NCBI RefSeq assembly: GCF_000750955.1
Contig: NZ_CCEJ010000001.1
Coordinates: 174,197-238,196, forward strand
Source of the DNA: Criblamydia sequanensis CRIB-18
GTDB taxonomy: Bacteria > Chlamydiota > Chlamydiia > Chlamydiales > Criblamydiaceae
DNA length: 64,000 nucleotides
Reading direction: 5' to 3'
Below the pieces are notes generated by a model, which saw only the letters and a list, made by a program, of their open reading frames with translations, was not told the origin of the DNA and ran no database searches. A program made the position numbers and the translations under genes. Position 1 is the stretch's first letter, and every line of letters begins with the position of its first letter. Shown here piece after piece: positions 43,681-52,203 of the stretch.

Positions 43681-43885
43681 ATAAAGAATGAAAATCTTAA
43701 CCTTTTGCTTCAAAATTTTCAAGCAGTTATTTTTCTATTTTTATCATCCCCCTTCATAAGTTTAAACCTTTCTCTTTTGCAAAATTAAAGGATAAACCGT
43801 ATTATTTTTGCTCTTAGAAGGTTAAGTATTTCTGAAAAATTATCACACTTTTTTTTAAAATTCCAAAAGGCCTTTTCTTTTATCT

Positions 43886-44404
43886 ATGGCAGCACAAGAC
43901 GTTTATTTAGGTTTAGGCGGCAATATCGGTGATACAAAAGAAATTTTTAGATCTGTTGTAAACACCCTTAAAGGTTTTTCAGATTGCGAGTGGGTTGGGA
44001 TTTCAAAACTATATAGAACAAGCCCCGTCAGCTCAATTCCGCAACCTCATTTTTTAAATGCAGCCTGCCACTTAAGAACAACTTCTAATTTAGAATTTTT
44101 TTTTGAAAGAATTGAAAGCCTTGAAAAAGCCCATGGTAAAATTGATAAAACAAAAGATGAGCCTCGGACGATAGATATTGATCTTTTATTTTTCGGAAAA
44201 GAGGTGCGAATGGATCAAAAGCTTTCTCTTCCCCATCCAAGATGGAGTGAAAGGCTTTTTGTTTTAATCCCTCTTTTTGATTTAACTCCTGTTATTCATT
44301 TCCCTCTAAATGACCTAAAGTTTGATGAAATTAATCTTTTGGAAAAGATCAGAACATTTGATAATAAGCAAAATGAGTGCGTCCTTTTTGATAGTTTTTT
44401 ATAA
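43886..44404 (+). CDS. folK: 2-amino-4-hydroxy-6-hydroxymethyldihydropteridine pyrophosphokinase (HPPK)
   Basis: The 172-residue enzyme pyrophosphorylates hydroxymethyldihydropterin in folate synthesis. The family landmarks are clear: YLGLGGNIGDTKEIF at the start, LYRTSPVSSIPQPHFLNAACHLRT, and PRTIDIDLLFFGKEVRMD with the metal-binding Asp pair (about 97-99). The C-terminal LPHPRWSERLFVLIPLFDL is also typical. No other fol gene lies beside it; the amidotransferase at 48.9 kb might supply aminobenzoate synthesis. The start has no strong ribosome-binding site. Confidence 0.93.
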   Translation: MAAQDVYLGLGGNIGDTKEIFRSVVNTLKGFSDCEWVGISKLYRTSPVSSIPQPHFLNAACHLRTTSNLEFFFERIESLEKAHGKIDKTKDEPRTIDIDLLFFGKEVRMDQKLSLPHPRWSERLFVLIPLFDLTPVIHFPLNDLKFDEINLLEKIRTFDNKQNECVLFDSFL

Positions 44405-44487
44405 AAAATTATAGATACTCCCTATTCGAAAGCGAGTGTGATCTGATATAAATAAGCCATTTGATAAGCATAAGGAATAGACAAAGA

Positions 44488-45318
44488 ATGAAAAATGTAG
44501 CTATAGCTGATTTTGAAATTGGGGAAAATAAGCCATTAGCTTTTATGGTCGGGCCTTGCGTAATAGAAGATGAAAGGGAAACCATGAAAGCAGCTGAGTT
44601 TTTAAGCTCTTTTTTTAAAGCCAAAAAAATTCCTTTCATATTCAAATCAAGCTTTGATAAAGCTAATCGATCTTCTATCCATTCCTTTAGAGGGCCCGGG
44701 TTAAAGAAAGGTCTTGAGATTCTAAAAAAGGTGAAAGAAACCTTTCATGTTCCCGTTGTAACAGATATTCACGAAAGTTCTCAAGCAAGTCCTGCGGGCG
44801 AGGTATGCGATCTCTTGCAAATTCCGGCTTTTCTTTGCAGACAAACCGACTTACTTGTTGCGGCAGCACAAACCGGTAAACCGGTCAGTGTCAAAAAAGG
44901 ACAGTTTATGTCGCCTATGGAGATGGGCAATGTGGTTGAAAAATTAAGGGAAAGCGGTGCCAGTGAAATTATTTTGGTTGATAGGGGAGCCTCTTTTGGC
45001 TATCAAAATTTAGTAAGCGATATGCGCTCTTTTACCATTATGAAAAGGTTCGGTGTGCCTGTTTGTTTTGATGCCACGCACTCAGTGCAATTGCCGGGCG
45101 GTGAAGGCACGAAATCCGGGGGTCAGAGAGAATTCATTCCTGTCCTTGCAAAAGCCGCTGTTGCCGCAGGCGCTAATTGTCTTTTTATTGAAGCGCACCC
45201 AAATCCAAAGCAGGCTAAAAGCGATAGTGCCACACAACTATCTTTCGATGAGCTAGAGGAGCTTGTAGAGGATCTTATAGCCATCCACGCAGCCATTAAT
45301 AGGAAAAAAAAGAGTTAA
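44488..45318 (+). CDS. kdsA: KDO-8-phosphate synthase
   Basis: A 276-residue enzyme joining arabinose-5-phosphate and phosphoenolpyruvate to KDO-8-phosphate for lipopolysaccharide. Motifs: FMVGPCVIEDE (PEP binding), FKSSFDKANRSS, PVVTDIHE, LQIPAFLCRQTDLL, SVKKGQFMSPMEMGN, DRGASFGYQNLVSDM and FDATHSVQLPGG. In the usual metal-independent enzyme an Asn replaces Cys in the Cys-x-x position near the PEP site; here GPCV keeps a Cys, which suggests the metal-dependent class (inference). ATG 44488 is chosen over a TTG at 44461 on family length. lptC follows in five bases. Confidence 0.95.
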   Translation: MKNVAIADFEIGENKPLAFMVGPCVIEDERETMKAAEFLSSFFKAKKIPFIFKSSFDKANRSSIHSFRGPGLKKGLEILKKVKETFHVPVVTDIHESSQASPAGEVCDLLQIPAFLCRQTDLLVAAAQTGKPVSVKKGQFMSPMEMGNVVEKLRESGASEIILVDRGASFGYQNLVSDMRSFTIMKRFGVPVCFDATHSVQLPGGEGTKSGGQREFIPVLAKAAVAAGANCLFIEAHPNPKQAKSDSATQLSFDELEELVEDLIAIHAAINRKKKS

Positions 45319-45323
45319 TCTTT

Positions 45324-45890
45324 ATGTCCGAGAGAAAATGGGGTTTCCTTTTTTTTTTATTATTTACAGGGGTTTTGGGATTTACAGCCTACAAGTTAAA
45401 TCCCAAAGAAAGGCATTTAAATAGGATGGAGACTCTTTTAAGAAGCGATTCAAATGATTCTTATGAGAAAGAGGCTGTGAAGCATCTTAGAATTGGTGTT
45501 AAAAAAGAGATTTTTTATCCTAATCGAACAAGGAACATTGAGATGAGCGCCAATTTTTCAGAACTTTTATTTAAAAAAGAAAAGAAAGATTATGTATTAG
45601 TGGAAGAGTTTGACAATTTTTGCTGCCTGGAGAATAAAAATAAACAGCCTCTTTTAGAAATGACAAAAATTCTTTCTAAAAGAGCGACTTATAATTTTCA
45701 ATCTGATCTTCTTAAAGCTGAAAAGGCTTGGTTTTTTAATAAAAAGAAAAATCTTTTAAATGCCGAATTCTCTGGATTGCAAATGAAAGCTGAGATCCTG
45801 GAAGGAAATTTAAGGAAAGGGTTCCAGTCCTTAAATGCTAAAGAGGTGTCCGGTTTAAAGATGAATGATGAAAGTCAAATGAATGAATAA
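45324..45890 (+). CDS. lptC: LptC-like LPS export protein
   Basis: A 188-residue bitopic protein. A single N-terminal transmembrane helix (about 6-23, GFLFFLLFTGVLGFTAYKL) anchors a periplasmic beta-rich domain. Sequence match to LptC is weak, but the position directly between kdsA and an OstA-type lptA and lptB, the topology and the size all fit. LptC passes LPS from the LptB2FG transporter to LptA. Its stop overlaps the next gene by eight bases. Confidence 0.72.
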   Translation: MSERKWGFLFFLLFTGVLGFTAYKLNPKERHLNRMETLLRSDSNDSYEKEAVKHLRIGVKKEIFYPNRTRNIEMSANFSELLFKKEKKDYVLVEEFDNFCCLENKNKQPLLEMTKILSKRATYNFQSDLLKAEKAWFFNKKKNLLNAEFSGLQMKAEILEGNLRKGFQSLNAKEVSGLKMNDESQMNE

Positions 45891-47310
45891 TTGGCAACTT
45901 AAGTTATTTTGTATTTTTGCCGCGTTTACTTTAAATGCGCTTGAATTTTCTTCCCTTCCTTTTGAATTTTCATCAGAAATGATCGAGTTTTCAAACAACA
46001 ACTTGCATCTTAAAAAAAATGTTCTTTTAAAAAATAAAGACTTTAAGCTTCTTTCAGATGAGGCTCGAATCCAATTCATAAAAAAAAATGATAAAGAGAT
46101 TGGTTTTTCAACAGTCTCTCTTACAGGAGGGGTCGAGGCTTATTTTAAAAATGGAGGAAAATTTAACTCTTCCACAGCTTTACTTGATCAAAATAAACTC
46201 ATAGCTCAAGCTTTAGTCGATGGCTTTGAAAAAGTATCGTTCTCACACCCTTTTGCCATAAGAAATAAGAAAGGGCTTCTTAATATCTCAAGCTTTAAAA
46301 TGGAAGCTCTTCTTCTTCCTGAAATGGAAGGTCAGAAAACCCCTCTTCAAACAATTTATGGTAAAGGGGAAGTCGTTTTTAGCATTGACAACTGGCTTAG
46401 GATGACAGGTGATGATTTTCAATACACTCCAATGGCAACAAAAGATTCTAATTGTTTCGGACAAGCTTACTTTGAAATTTCCTCTTTTAAAAACAAAATC
46501 TCTTTCATTTATGAAAAAAGCCTTCTAGTCTATGGCAAAAAAGCAATTTATGATCCTTCTATTGGAAAATTACTCGTTTATCAACCGGAAGGTTCTTTTT
46601 TACTATTCACTAAAGAGGGTGAGCATAACTTCTTTTTTGAAGCCGATGAGTTGACATACGATTTTGCAAGCGGTACCCTTGAGCTTATGGGCCAAATCGC
46701 TTTAGAGTCTTTAAATTTCGGAAAAATTAATGTGCTTGGAGAATTAACTGTAAGTCTTGATAAAGACCCTAAAAAATTCAAAATGATTCATGCGGAAGGA
46801 GAGATCAAATATTGCTTCGGAGAAAGCCTCTTAAACCTAAATGGGGTGGCCGCATTTGACCCTATCTTAAAAAAATTCAGCCTGGAGAAAAAGGGAAAAG
46901 AGCAGATTCATTACCTACGAGAGGATGCAGACTTTTATGCCGATCATGCTTTTATTTCTTTTAAAAAAGATTCATTAAAATTCATTCCTGAAAAATGCTC
47001 TCTTATCGGCGATGTAAAAGGAGTTCACAAAGCCGCATCCAAAAATGAAAGGGATTTTAAGCCCATCCAATATGTCGTGGCCTCTGTGATTGAAATGGAT
47101 TTTTTAAATAACAAAATGGAGATGAGGGCTGAAAAGCCATCGAGGGTGCTTTTTTATGATAAAATTAACAAAATGCAAGTAAGCGCTGATGGCCTAAAGC
47201 TATCTATGGATATCAACCGAACTTTTCAATTTGCTAAGGGAATTGGTGATGTCCGTTTTCGGTTTGTTGAAACAGAGCTAAATGAAATGAAAAAGAAATT
47301 TAATTATTAA
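45883..47310 (+). CDS. lptA: LptA/OstA-like LPS transport protein
   Basis: A 475-residue protein with a signal peptide (MNNWQLKLFCIFAAFTLNALEF) and long runs of beta-strand repeats of the OstA/LptA/LptD-N type (for example LHLKKNVLLKNKDFKLLSDEARIQF, LELMGQIALESLNFGKINVLGEL and KMEMRAEKPSRVLFYD). It is about 2.5 times longer than E. coli LptA (185 residues), as if two OstA units were joined. It would form the periplasmic bridge for LPS to the outer membrane. The start overlaps lptC by eight bases, so the genes are coupled. Confidence 0.78.
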   Translation: MNNWQLKLFCIFAAFTLNALEFSSLPFEFSSEMIEFSNNNLHLKKNVLLKNKDFKLLSDEARIQFIKKNDKEIGFSTVSLTGGVEAYFKNGGKFNSSTALLDQNKLIAQALVDGFEKVSFSHPFAIRNKKGLLNISSFKMEALLLPEMEGQKTPLQTIYGKGEVVFSIDNWLRMTGDDFQYTPMATKDSNCFGQAYFEISSFKNKISFIYEKSLLVYGKKAIYDPSIGKLLVYQPEGSFLLFTKEGEHNFFFEADELTYDFASGTLELMGQIALESLNFGKINVLGELTVSLDKDPKKFKMIHAEGEIKYCFGESLLNLNGVAAFDPILKKFSLEKKGKEQIHYLREDADFYADHAFISFKKDSLKFIPEKCSLIGDVKGVHKAASKNERDFKPIQYVVASVIEMDFLNNKMEMRAEKPSRVLFYDKINKMQVSADGLKLSMDINRTFQFAKGIGDVRFRFVETELNEMKKKFNY

Positions 47311-47324
47311 TTAAGGAGAAGAGA

Positions 47325-48062
47325 ATGGAGGAGGCTTCGCTTATTCGTTTTGAAGCAAGAGACCTGATTAAGCTATACGGGGGAAAAAAGGTAGTCGACG
47401 GGCTTTCTTTGTCTGTTGGAAAGAGCGAAATTGTAGGCCTTCTCGGTCCGAATGGAGCCGGCAAAACAACTGCTTTTTACATGGTTATGGGCCTTATTAG
47501 ACCGGATAGCGGCAAAGTAATATTCGATAATAAAGAAATCACAAGGCTTCCCATTCATAAAAGGTCTAAAATGGGCATGGGGTATTTAGCGCAAGAACCT
47601 TCCATATTTAGAAGCTTAACCGTAGAAGAAAATATTCTTTGCATCCTGCAAAACTTAAAAATGAAATCTAAAGAGAGAAAGCAAAAACTAGAAGAGCTTC
47701 TCGCTGAGCTTCATTTAGAAAAATTGGCTAAGAAAAAAGCGGCTACTTTATCCGGCGGTGAAAGAAGAAGGCTTGAAATTACAAGAGCGCTTGCGACAAA
47801 CCCAACTTTTCTGCTTTTAGATGAGCCCTTTGCTAATGTCGACCCGATTTCTGTTCAAGAAGTAAAGGAGTTAATCAGACTTCTTTCAGCAAAAGGCATA
47901 AGTATTTTAATTACAGATCATAACGCTCGCGAAATTTTTTCAATAGTTCATCGAAGCTATATTGTGAGAGAAGGAAAAGTTCTGCTTTCCGGAACCCCCC
48001 AAGATTTGATGGAAAGTGAAACCGCAAGAAAGCATTATCTAGGAGAAAGCTTTTGTCTTTAA
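47325..48062 (+). CDS. lptB: LPS export ABC transporter ATP-binding protein LptB
   Basis: A 245-residue ABC ATPase: Walker A GPNGAGKTT (about 44-52), Q-loop GYLAQEPSIFRSLTVEENI, signature LSGGERRRLEI, Walker B FLLLDEPFANVDP and the switch His in ITDHNARE. These match the LptB subfamily (the LAQEPSIFR stretch is characteristic). It powers LPS extraction from the inner membrane with LptF/G, which are not in this window. AGGAGAAG is just before ATG 47325. It ends the kdsA-lptC-lptA-lptB unit. Confidence 0.95.
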   Translation: MEEASLIRFEARDLIKLYGGKKVVDGLSLSVGKSEIVGLLGPNGAGKTTAFYMVMGLIRPDSGKVIFDNKEITRLPIHKRSKMGMGYLAQEPSIFRSLTVEENILCILQNLKMKSKERKQKLEELLAELHLEKLAKKKAATLSGGERRRLEITRALATNPTFLLLDEPFANVDPISVQEVKELIRLLSAKGISILITDHNAREIFSIVHRSYIVREGKVLLSGTPQDLMESETARKHYLGESFCL

Positions 48063-48261
48063 AAGATCTCAATCTTAACCGATGAGACCGGATGAGACTT
48101 CTTTCGAAACTCCATTCAATTCTTAAAACAACTGTTATTGGCATCTTTCCTAAATTTTTTCACGCATAGGTTATCCTACGCTTTAAAAATTTATCAAAAA
48201 AATTGCTCAAAACCTGTCCAGTCGTCTAATCAAAGCGGGTTTCGAAAGAAATCTATTTTTT

Positions 48262-48780
48262 TTAGAAGCGCTCTTGCAACTCGCTTGGTTCGAAGAAAAA
48301 TAGCAGTTCGGTTTCAGCATTTTCAACACTATCAGATCCATGAACCGCATTTCGAGTAACACTTTCAGCGAAATCACGCCTGATCGTTCCCGGTTGGGAT
48401 TTAGAAGGGTCTGTTGCGCCCATGATGGTTCTATTTTTAGCAACCGCATTATCGCCTTCTAAAGCGATTGCAATCACAGGCCCTGAGCTCATAAAAGCGA
48501 CTAGGTCTTTATAGAAAGGCTTTCCTTCATGAACCTTATAAAACTCTTCCGCTTCTTTCGGTGTCAGTTTTTTCATTTTTATGGCAGAAACTCTAAGGCC
48601 TGAATTTTCAAGCTTAGCTAAAATTTGCCCCGCCACATTTCGGCTTACAGCGTCCGGCTTAATGATTGATAGAGTGATTTCTTTATTTTTTGCGATCGAT
48701 TTTTTTTCCGTTTCTTTACTGCATGCGGCTGTAAGCATAACAAGAGAGAGGCTTAAGGCTATTGAAAGAGCTCGAATCAT
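48262..48780 (-). CDS. predicted lipoprotein nucleoside diphosphate kinase
   Basis: A 172-residue protein: a lipoprotein signal (MIRALSIALSLSLVMLTAAC, Cys20 as lipid site), a short charged linker, then a complete NDK domain (35-170). The domain has [33 protein letters not shown], the GATDPSK motif and the catalytic His147 in [12 protein letters not shown]. All catalytic landmarks are kept, so it should be an active nucleoside diphosphate kinase outside the cytoplasm (periplasmic or outer-membrane face), where nucleotides are normally absent. A second, cytosolic ndk lies 1.1 kb upstream on the same strand and is clearly related, so this looks like a duplicated and re-targeted copy. Confidence 0.85.
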   Translation of the reverse strand: MIRALSIALSLSLVMLTAACSKETEKKSIAKNKEITLSIIKPDAVSRNVAGQILAKLENSGLRVSAIKMKKLTPKEAEEFYKVHEGKPFYKDLVAFMSSGPVIAIALEGDNAVAKNRTIMGATDPSKSQPGTIRRDFAESVTRNAVHGSDSVENAETELLFFFEPSELQERF

Positions 48781-48873
48781 AGAGTGAATCCTTATTTTTT
48801 TAGGGTTAAAATCATGAGAAACTTGGAGTATGGCAAAAAAAGTTCAAATAAAGAAAGAAATTTTAAGAAAAGT

Positions 48874-49455
48874 TTATTTTTTCAACCTTAAAAAGTTTGA
48901 AAGAAGAGGAAAGCTTTGCTCTGTTAGGATCGACTCCGGATGGAACTGAACTCCTTCAAAATCGTAATCTTTTGCTCTGAGGCCCATAATAACTCCGTCT
49001 TCTGTCCAGGCGGTGATTTCAAGGGAATTTGGTATCGTTGTCTTATCTACCATTAAGGAATGGTAGCGAATAGCTTTAAAGCCATTAGGCAAGTTTTTAA
49101 AAATGCCCTTTCCTTCATGAAATATTTTTGAGAATTTTCCATGCATGGGAGCTCTAGCCCGAACCACTTTCCCCCCGAATAATAAATTTAAAGCTTGCAT
49201 GCCTAAACAAACTCCAAAAAGAGGAACTTTACCAAGAAAAGCTTGCATGACCTCAAGCATAAATGAAGCATCTTTTGGATGACCGGGTCCTGGGCTGAAA
49301 ACAACCCAGGAAGGAGATGCATTTAAACAATCTGAAACTTTAGCCGTGTGCGCTTTTACCATTTGGACCTCGCACCCTAAAATTTCAAAATAATGAATAA
49401 GATTGAAGGTGAACGAGTCTAAGTTGTCCACCATAAGAAGCGTTCCTTTAAACAC
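48874..49455 (-). CDS. class I glutamine amidotransferase (TrpG/PabA type)
   Basis: A 193-residue glutaminase subunit that gives ammonia to an anthranilate or aminodeoxychorismate synthase. Motifs: LMVDNLDSFTFNLIHYFEILG, the oxyanion strand VVFSPGPGHPKDA, the nucleophile Cys in FGVCLGMQALNLLFGG (near residue 85) and the His-Glu pair in GVQFHPESIL. The synthase partner is not in the window, so trp or folate use cannot be decided; folK at 43.9 kb gives a slight lean to folate. GTG 49455 gives the normal family length; an ATG at 49509 would overlap ndk by 47 bases. Confidence 0.88.
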   Translation of the reverse strand: MFKGTLLMVDNLDSFTFNLIHYFEILGCEVQMVKAHTAKVSDCLNASPSWVVFSPGPGHPKDASFMLEVMQAFLGKVPLFGVCLGMQALNLLFGGKVVRARAPMHGKFSKIFHEGKGIFKNLPNGFKAIRYHSLMVDKTTIPNSLEITAWTEDGVIMGLRAKDYDFEGVQFHPESILTEQSFPLLSNFLRLKK

Positions 49456-49462
49456 TGGAGAA

Positions 49463-49888
49463 CTATCTAGTCCGCTCGCAAATTTCGTTGCCGCTAAAGA
49501 AAAATTCAATTTCTTTTTTGGCGTTTTCTAAACTATCGGAACCGTGAACGGCATTTTCATCGATAGTTTTTGCAAAATCAGCGCGGATGGTTCCTTTTTC
49601 AGCTTTAGACGGATCGGTTGCACCCATAAGATCTCGGTTTACTTGTACAGCGTTATTGCCTTCTAAAACCATGACAAAAACAGGGCCTGTAGTCATAAAG
49701 CTTACTAAATCCTTAAAAAAAGGACGCGCTTTATGAACTTCATAAAATTTTTCAGCTTGGCTTTTTGAAAGATGCATCATTTTTGCAGAGATAACCTTCA
49801 GCCCGTTTTTTTCAAAACGTTGAATAATGTCTCCGATATGATTTTTTCCAACGGCATCCGGCTTAATAATGGATAAAGTTCTTTCCAT
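49463..49888 (-). CDS. ndk: nucleoside diphosphate kinase (cytosolic)
   Basis: A 141-residue canonical NDK that balances nucleoside triphosphates: [13 protein letters not shown] at the start, [23 protein letters not shown], the GATDPSK motif, catalytic His in [21 protein letters not shown]. Start ATG 49888 has AGGAG ten bases upstream and the normal length; an in-frame ATG at 49909 precedes that signal. It is followed within eight bases by the amidotransferase gene. The lipoprotein NDK downstream is its paralogue. Confidence 0.95.
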   Translation of the reverse strand: MERTLSIIKPDAVGKNHIGDIIQRFEKNGLKVISAKMMHLSKSQAEKFYEVHKARPFFKDLVSFMTTGPVFVMVLEGNNAVQVNRDLMGATDPSKAEKGTIRADFAKTIDENAVHGSDSLENAKKEIEFFFSGNEICERTR

Positions 49889-49991
49889 GATTTCTAGTCT
49901 CCTAATCAATTTCGTGAGTTTTTAAAAACTTGGGCGTAAGCATAGCTTATAAGAAAAAAAAATAAAACTCTGATTTCAAGGAAAAGGGGAA

Positions 49992-50024
49992 AGAAAAAAG
50001 CCATGGAGGGTTTATCCATGGCTT
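49992..50024 (-). terminator. intrinsic terminator for the proline-rich coiled-coil gene
   Basis: Ten-base perfect stem AAGCCATGGA/TCCATGGCTT, seven-base loop, followed by TTTTTTC on the minus strand, 24 bases after the stop at 50048. Confidence 0.88.
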
Positions 50025-50047
50025 AAAATTAAAATTTTTCAAAAAGA

Positions 50048-51982
50048 TTAGACTGTCTTAGCTGAATTGTCTTCATTTTTAGCGTTAGGTTCGGCAGTTT
50101 GAGCAGCTTTTGCTTCTGCGGACTCAATTTTCCTTCTTGCCGCAAGCCCCTCAAAGGAGCTAAAAAGCGCCTTTGGTGTAGGATTTTGTATAATTTGGCT
50201 TCGTCTTTTAGCCGACGCCATTTGAGCAATATCTCCTGCGCTTGCTGTCGGGGGAGCAACCTTCTTCTCTGGTTCATCCTTTTTCCCCTCTAGAGCGTTA
50301 ATAGCTCTTCTTTTTGAGGCAATATTTTTTTCAAGAGCTTTGAGTTCTTTTTCAACTTCTTCTTTTTCTTTTTGAATGGTGTTTCTTGAATTTTCTAAAT
50401 CGATTTTGGCCTGCTCTGCTTTTTTAAATCTTTTTCCAAGCTTTTCAACGGTTATATTTAAAGCGTTAAAATTTAGTTTAATTGATCTTGTAACGGCTTT
50501 TTCTTCTTTCGGATCTCTTTTTAATAACTCTTGAGGCGCTGTAATGGTTTCTTTAAGCAAATCCTCAATAATTTTTTCTTCTTTTTGATATTCTGTTTCA
50601 AGTTTGATGATAGTAGACTCAAGGTTTTCTACTTCCTTCGAAGCATCCTCTAAAAGTTTAGATGCAATCTCACGCTTTAGCTCAGTCTCTTCACCGGCAA
50701 GAAGAACCTTAACAGATTCTTCTTGCTGTTCTTGAAGAAGATTTTTTAAATAGTCAAACCCTTGGTTGCAAATATCAAGCTCATTTTTCATAAACTCAAT
50801 TTTTTCTTTTTTAACGAGCAATAAACGTCCGCCTGATTCTCTCTTTGTATAATTGCTGTCTGTCGCAATCAATGTGCTATAAAGGGTAAATCTTGGAGAA
50901 ACTTCCTCGCGGAACTTTTTTTGCAACTCTGTTAACTCTTTCTTAAGCTTGGAAATTTTTCCGTTTTTCTCTTCAACTTCAAGGGTCCAGGCATCAATTT
51001 CTTTTTGGTAGCCTTCCTTTTTTTGCTTCAATTGCTCTGCGCGTTTTTTTGCAAGCTCTGCGCTATCAATTGTTGCGGCTTTGTTTGGAATTCCAGGAGC
51101 TCTCGGCGCATTAGGAGCCGGTGGGGCGCCAGGAGCCGGAGGCGGAGGCGGAGGTGGCGCATCAGGAGCCGGAGGCGGCGTTGGAGCTGCTGGCGGCGTC
51201 GGCGCAGGAGGAGGTGTTAAGCTCGATTCTTGGTCTGCTGAAGATTTTAAAGCAGCTTTAGCTCTAAAGGTTCGAACAGCACCAATAAGGGATTTTTTTA
51301 CAGGCTTTACGGGTTCTCTTTCCTCTTTTTTTATCGCCTTAGTAAAAGTTATGCGAGTTTTTTTGGTGGTTTCATTTTTGACTTCTTTAGCAGGAAATCT
51401 TGAAGTGACATTCCTTCTTGTAAAACTCCGTCCTAAAGATTTTGACTTAAATCCTGGGAATCGTTTTTTTGATAGAGGCGCTGCCGCAGTCGTTATTTTT
51501 TCCATGGTGGAAAGAAGTTCTTTCGCAGCAGTTGTTTGACGAAGGTAATTTTTATTTTCAAATTCGGTAATGAGGTTTGGAAGAGCTACTTCAGAAACTT
51601 CTTTGATTAAAGTCTTAAGCGCCTTTCCTTCTTCTGTATCAGCCTCGCTCTCAAGCTCTTTTTGAGATTTTATAAGGAGATCGTTTAAACCTTTTAATAC
51701 GACATCATTGTTGCTTGTGAAGCCGAATAGATAGCGGAATGGAGAGCAAAAAATAATTTTAATAACAAGGACAAACCAATTGGAGTAGGTCTGCTTTTCA
51801 AAACATCCCTTCTTTTGATTATAAAAAAGATAGCCCTGATCTTTAGTGGAAACGATTTTCCAGTTCTTTTTAATGTTTTCAAGGGCTTCTGAAGGTGCCG
51901 GGGCTGAAGGAGGTGTTACAAGAGATCCGCTGTCTCTGCTTGTTGATAACGGCGTCCTTGCCGTTGTATCTACTGATGACAT
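50048..51982 (-). CDS. proline-rich, coiled-coil protein, candidate host-directed protein
   Basis: A 644-residue protein. The N terminus is Ser/Thr/Pro-rich; a hydrophobic segment occurs near residues 69-88 (WFVLVIKIIFCSPFRYLFGF). A basic stretch at about 170-230 leads to a long poly-proline tract (about 255-302, with seven consecutive Pro) of the kind that binds profilin or SH3/EVH1 domains in eukaryotes. A long coiled coil occupies about 310-580, followed by a charged, Ala-rich tail. No enzyme motif is visible. The layout of a formin/WASP-like proline tract plus coiled coil is unusual for a housekeeping bacterial protein, so an actin or host adaptor role is possible, unproven. Confidence 0.7.
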   Translation of the reverse strand: MSSVDTTARTPLSTSRDSGSLVTPPSAPAPSEALENIKKNWKIVSTKDQGYLFYNQKKGCFEKQTYSNWFVLVIKIIFCSPFRYLFGFTSNNDVVLKGLNDLLIKSQKELESEADTEEGKALKTLIKEVSEVALPNLITEFENKNYLRQTTAAKELLSTMEKITTAAAPLSKKRFPGFKSKSLGRSFTRRNVTSRFPAKEVKNETTKKTRITFTKAIKKEEREPVKPVKKSLIGAVRTFRAKAALKSSADQESSLTPPPAPTPPAAPTPPPAPDAPPPPPPPAPGAPPAPNAPRAPGIPNKAATIDSAELAKKRAEQLKQKKEGYQKEIDAWTLEVEEKNGKISKLKKELTELQKKFREEVSPRFTLYSTLIATDSNYTKRESGGRLLLVKKEKIEFMKNELDICNQGFDYLKNLLQEQQEESVKVLLAGEETELKREIASKLLEDASKEVENLESTIIKLETEYQKEEKIIEDLLKETITAPQELLKRDPKEEKAVTRSIKLNFNALNITVEKLGKRFKKAEQAKIDLENSRNTIQKEKEEVEKELKALEKNIASKRRAINALEGKKDEPEKKVAPPTASAGDIAQMASAKRRSQIIQNPTPKALFSSFEGLAARRKIESAEAKAAQTAEPNAKNEDNSAKTV

Positions 51983-52203
51983 ACTTTCTGCCTTATTAAT
52001 TAATTAAATAAAGTAGAAATAGTAAGATTGTTAAAATAACATTAAATTAAGTAAATTTAAATTTTGCATTAAGATGTTTTAAATTAAAAATTTAATTTTA
52101 GATGTTTCCTGAAGAAGAAAAGCCTTTTTCTCTGTTGTTAGATTTCTCTTATTCGAGTATTCTCTTTCTTTCCTATAATATTTAAAAAGACTCTTTGGTT
52201 TTT

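Noticed and set aside
48063-48261. Gene between lptB and the lipoprotein NDK.
   Set aside because: Only short overlapping frames; nothing with a start signal or family pattern.
51005-51539. Long Gly/Arg-rich frames opposite the proline-rich tract.
   Set aside because: They are mirror images of the poly-Pro coding sequence on the other strand, without ribosome-binding sites.
51983-52203. Regulatory leader or attenuator (T-box-like or pheST leader) before pheT.
   Set aside because: No Phe-codon leader peptide, T-box motif or terminator hairpin found; only AT-rich spacer.
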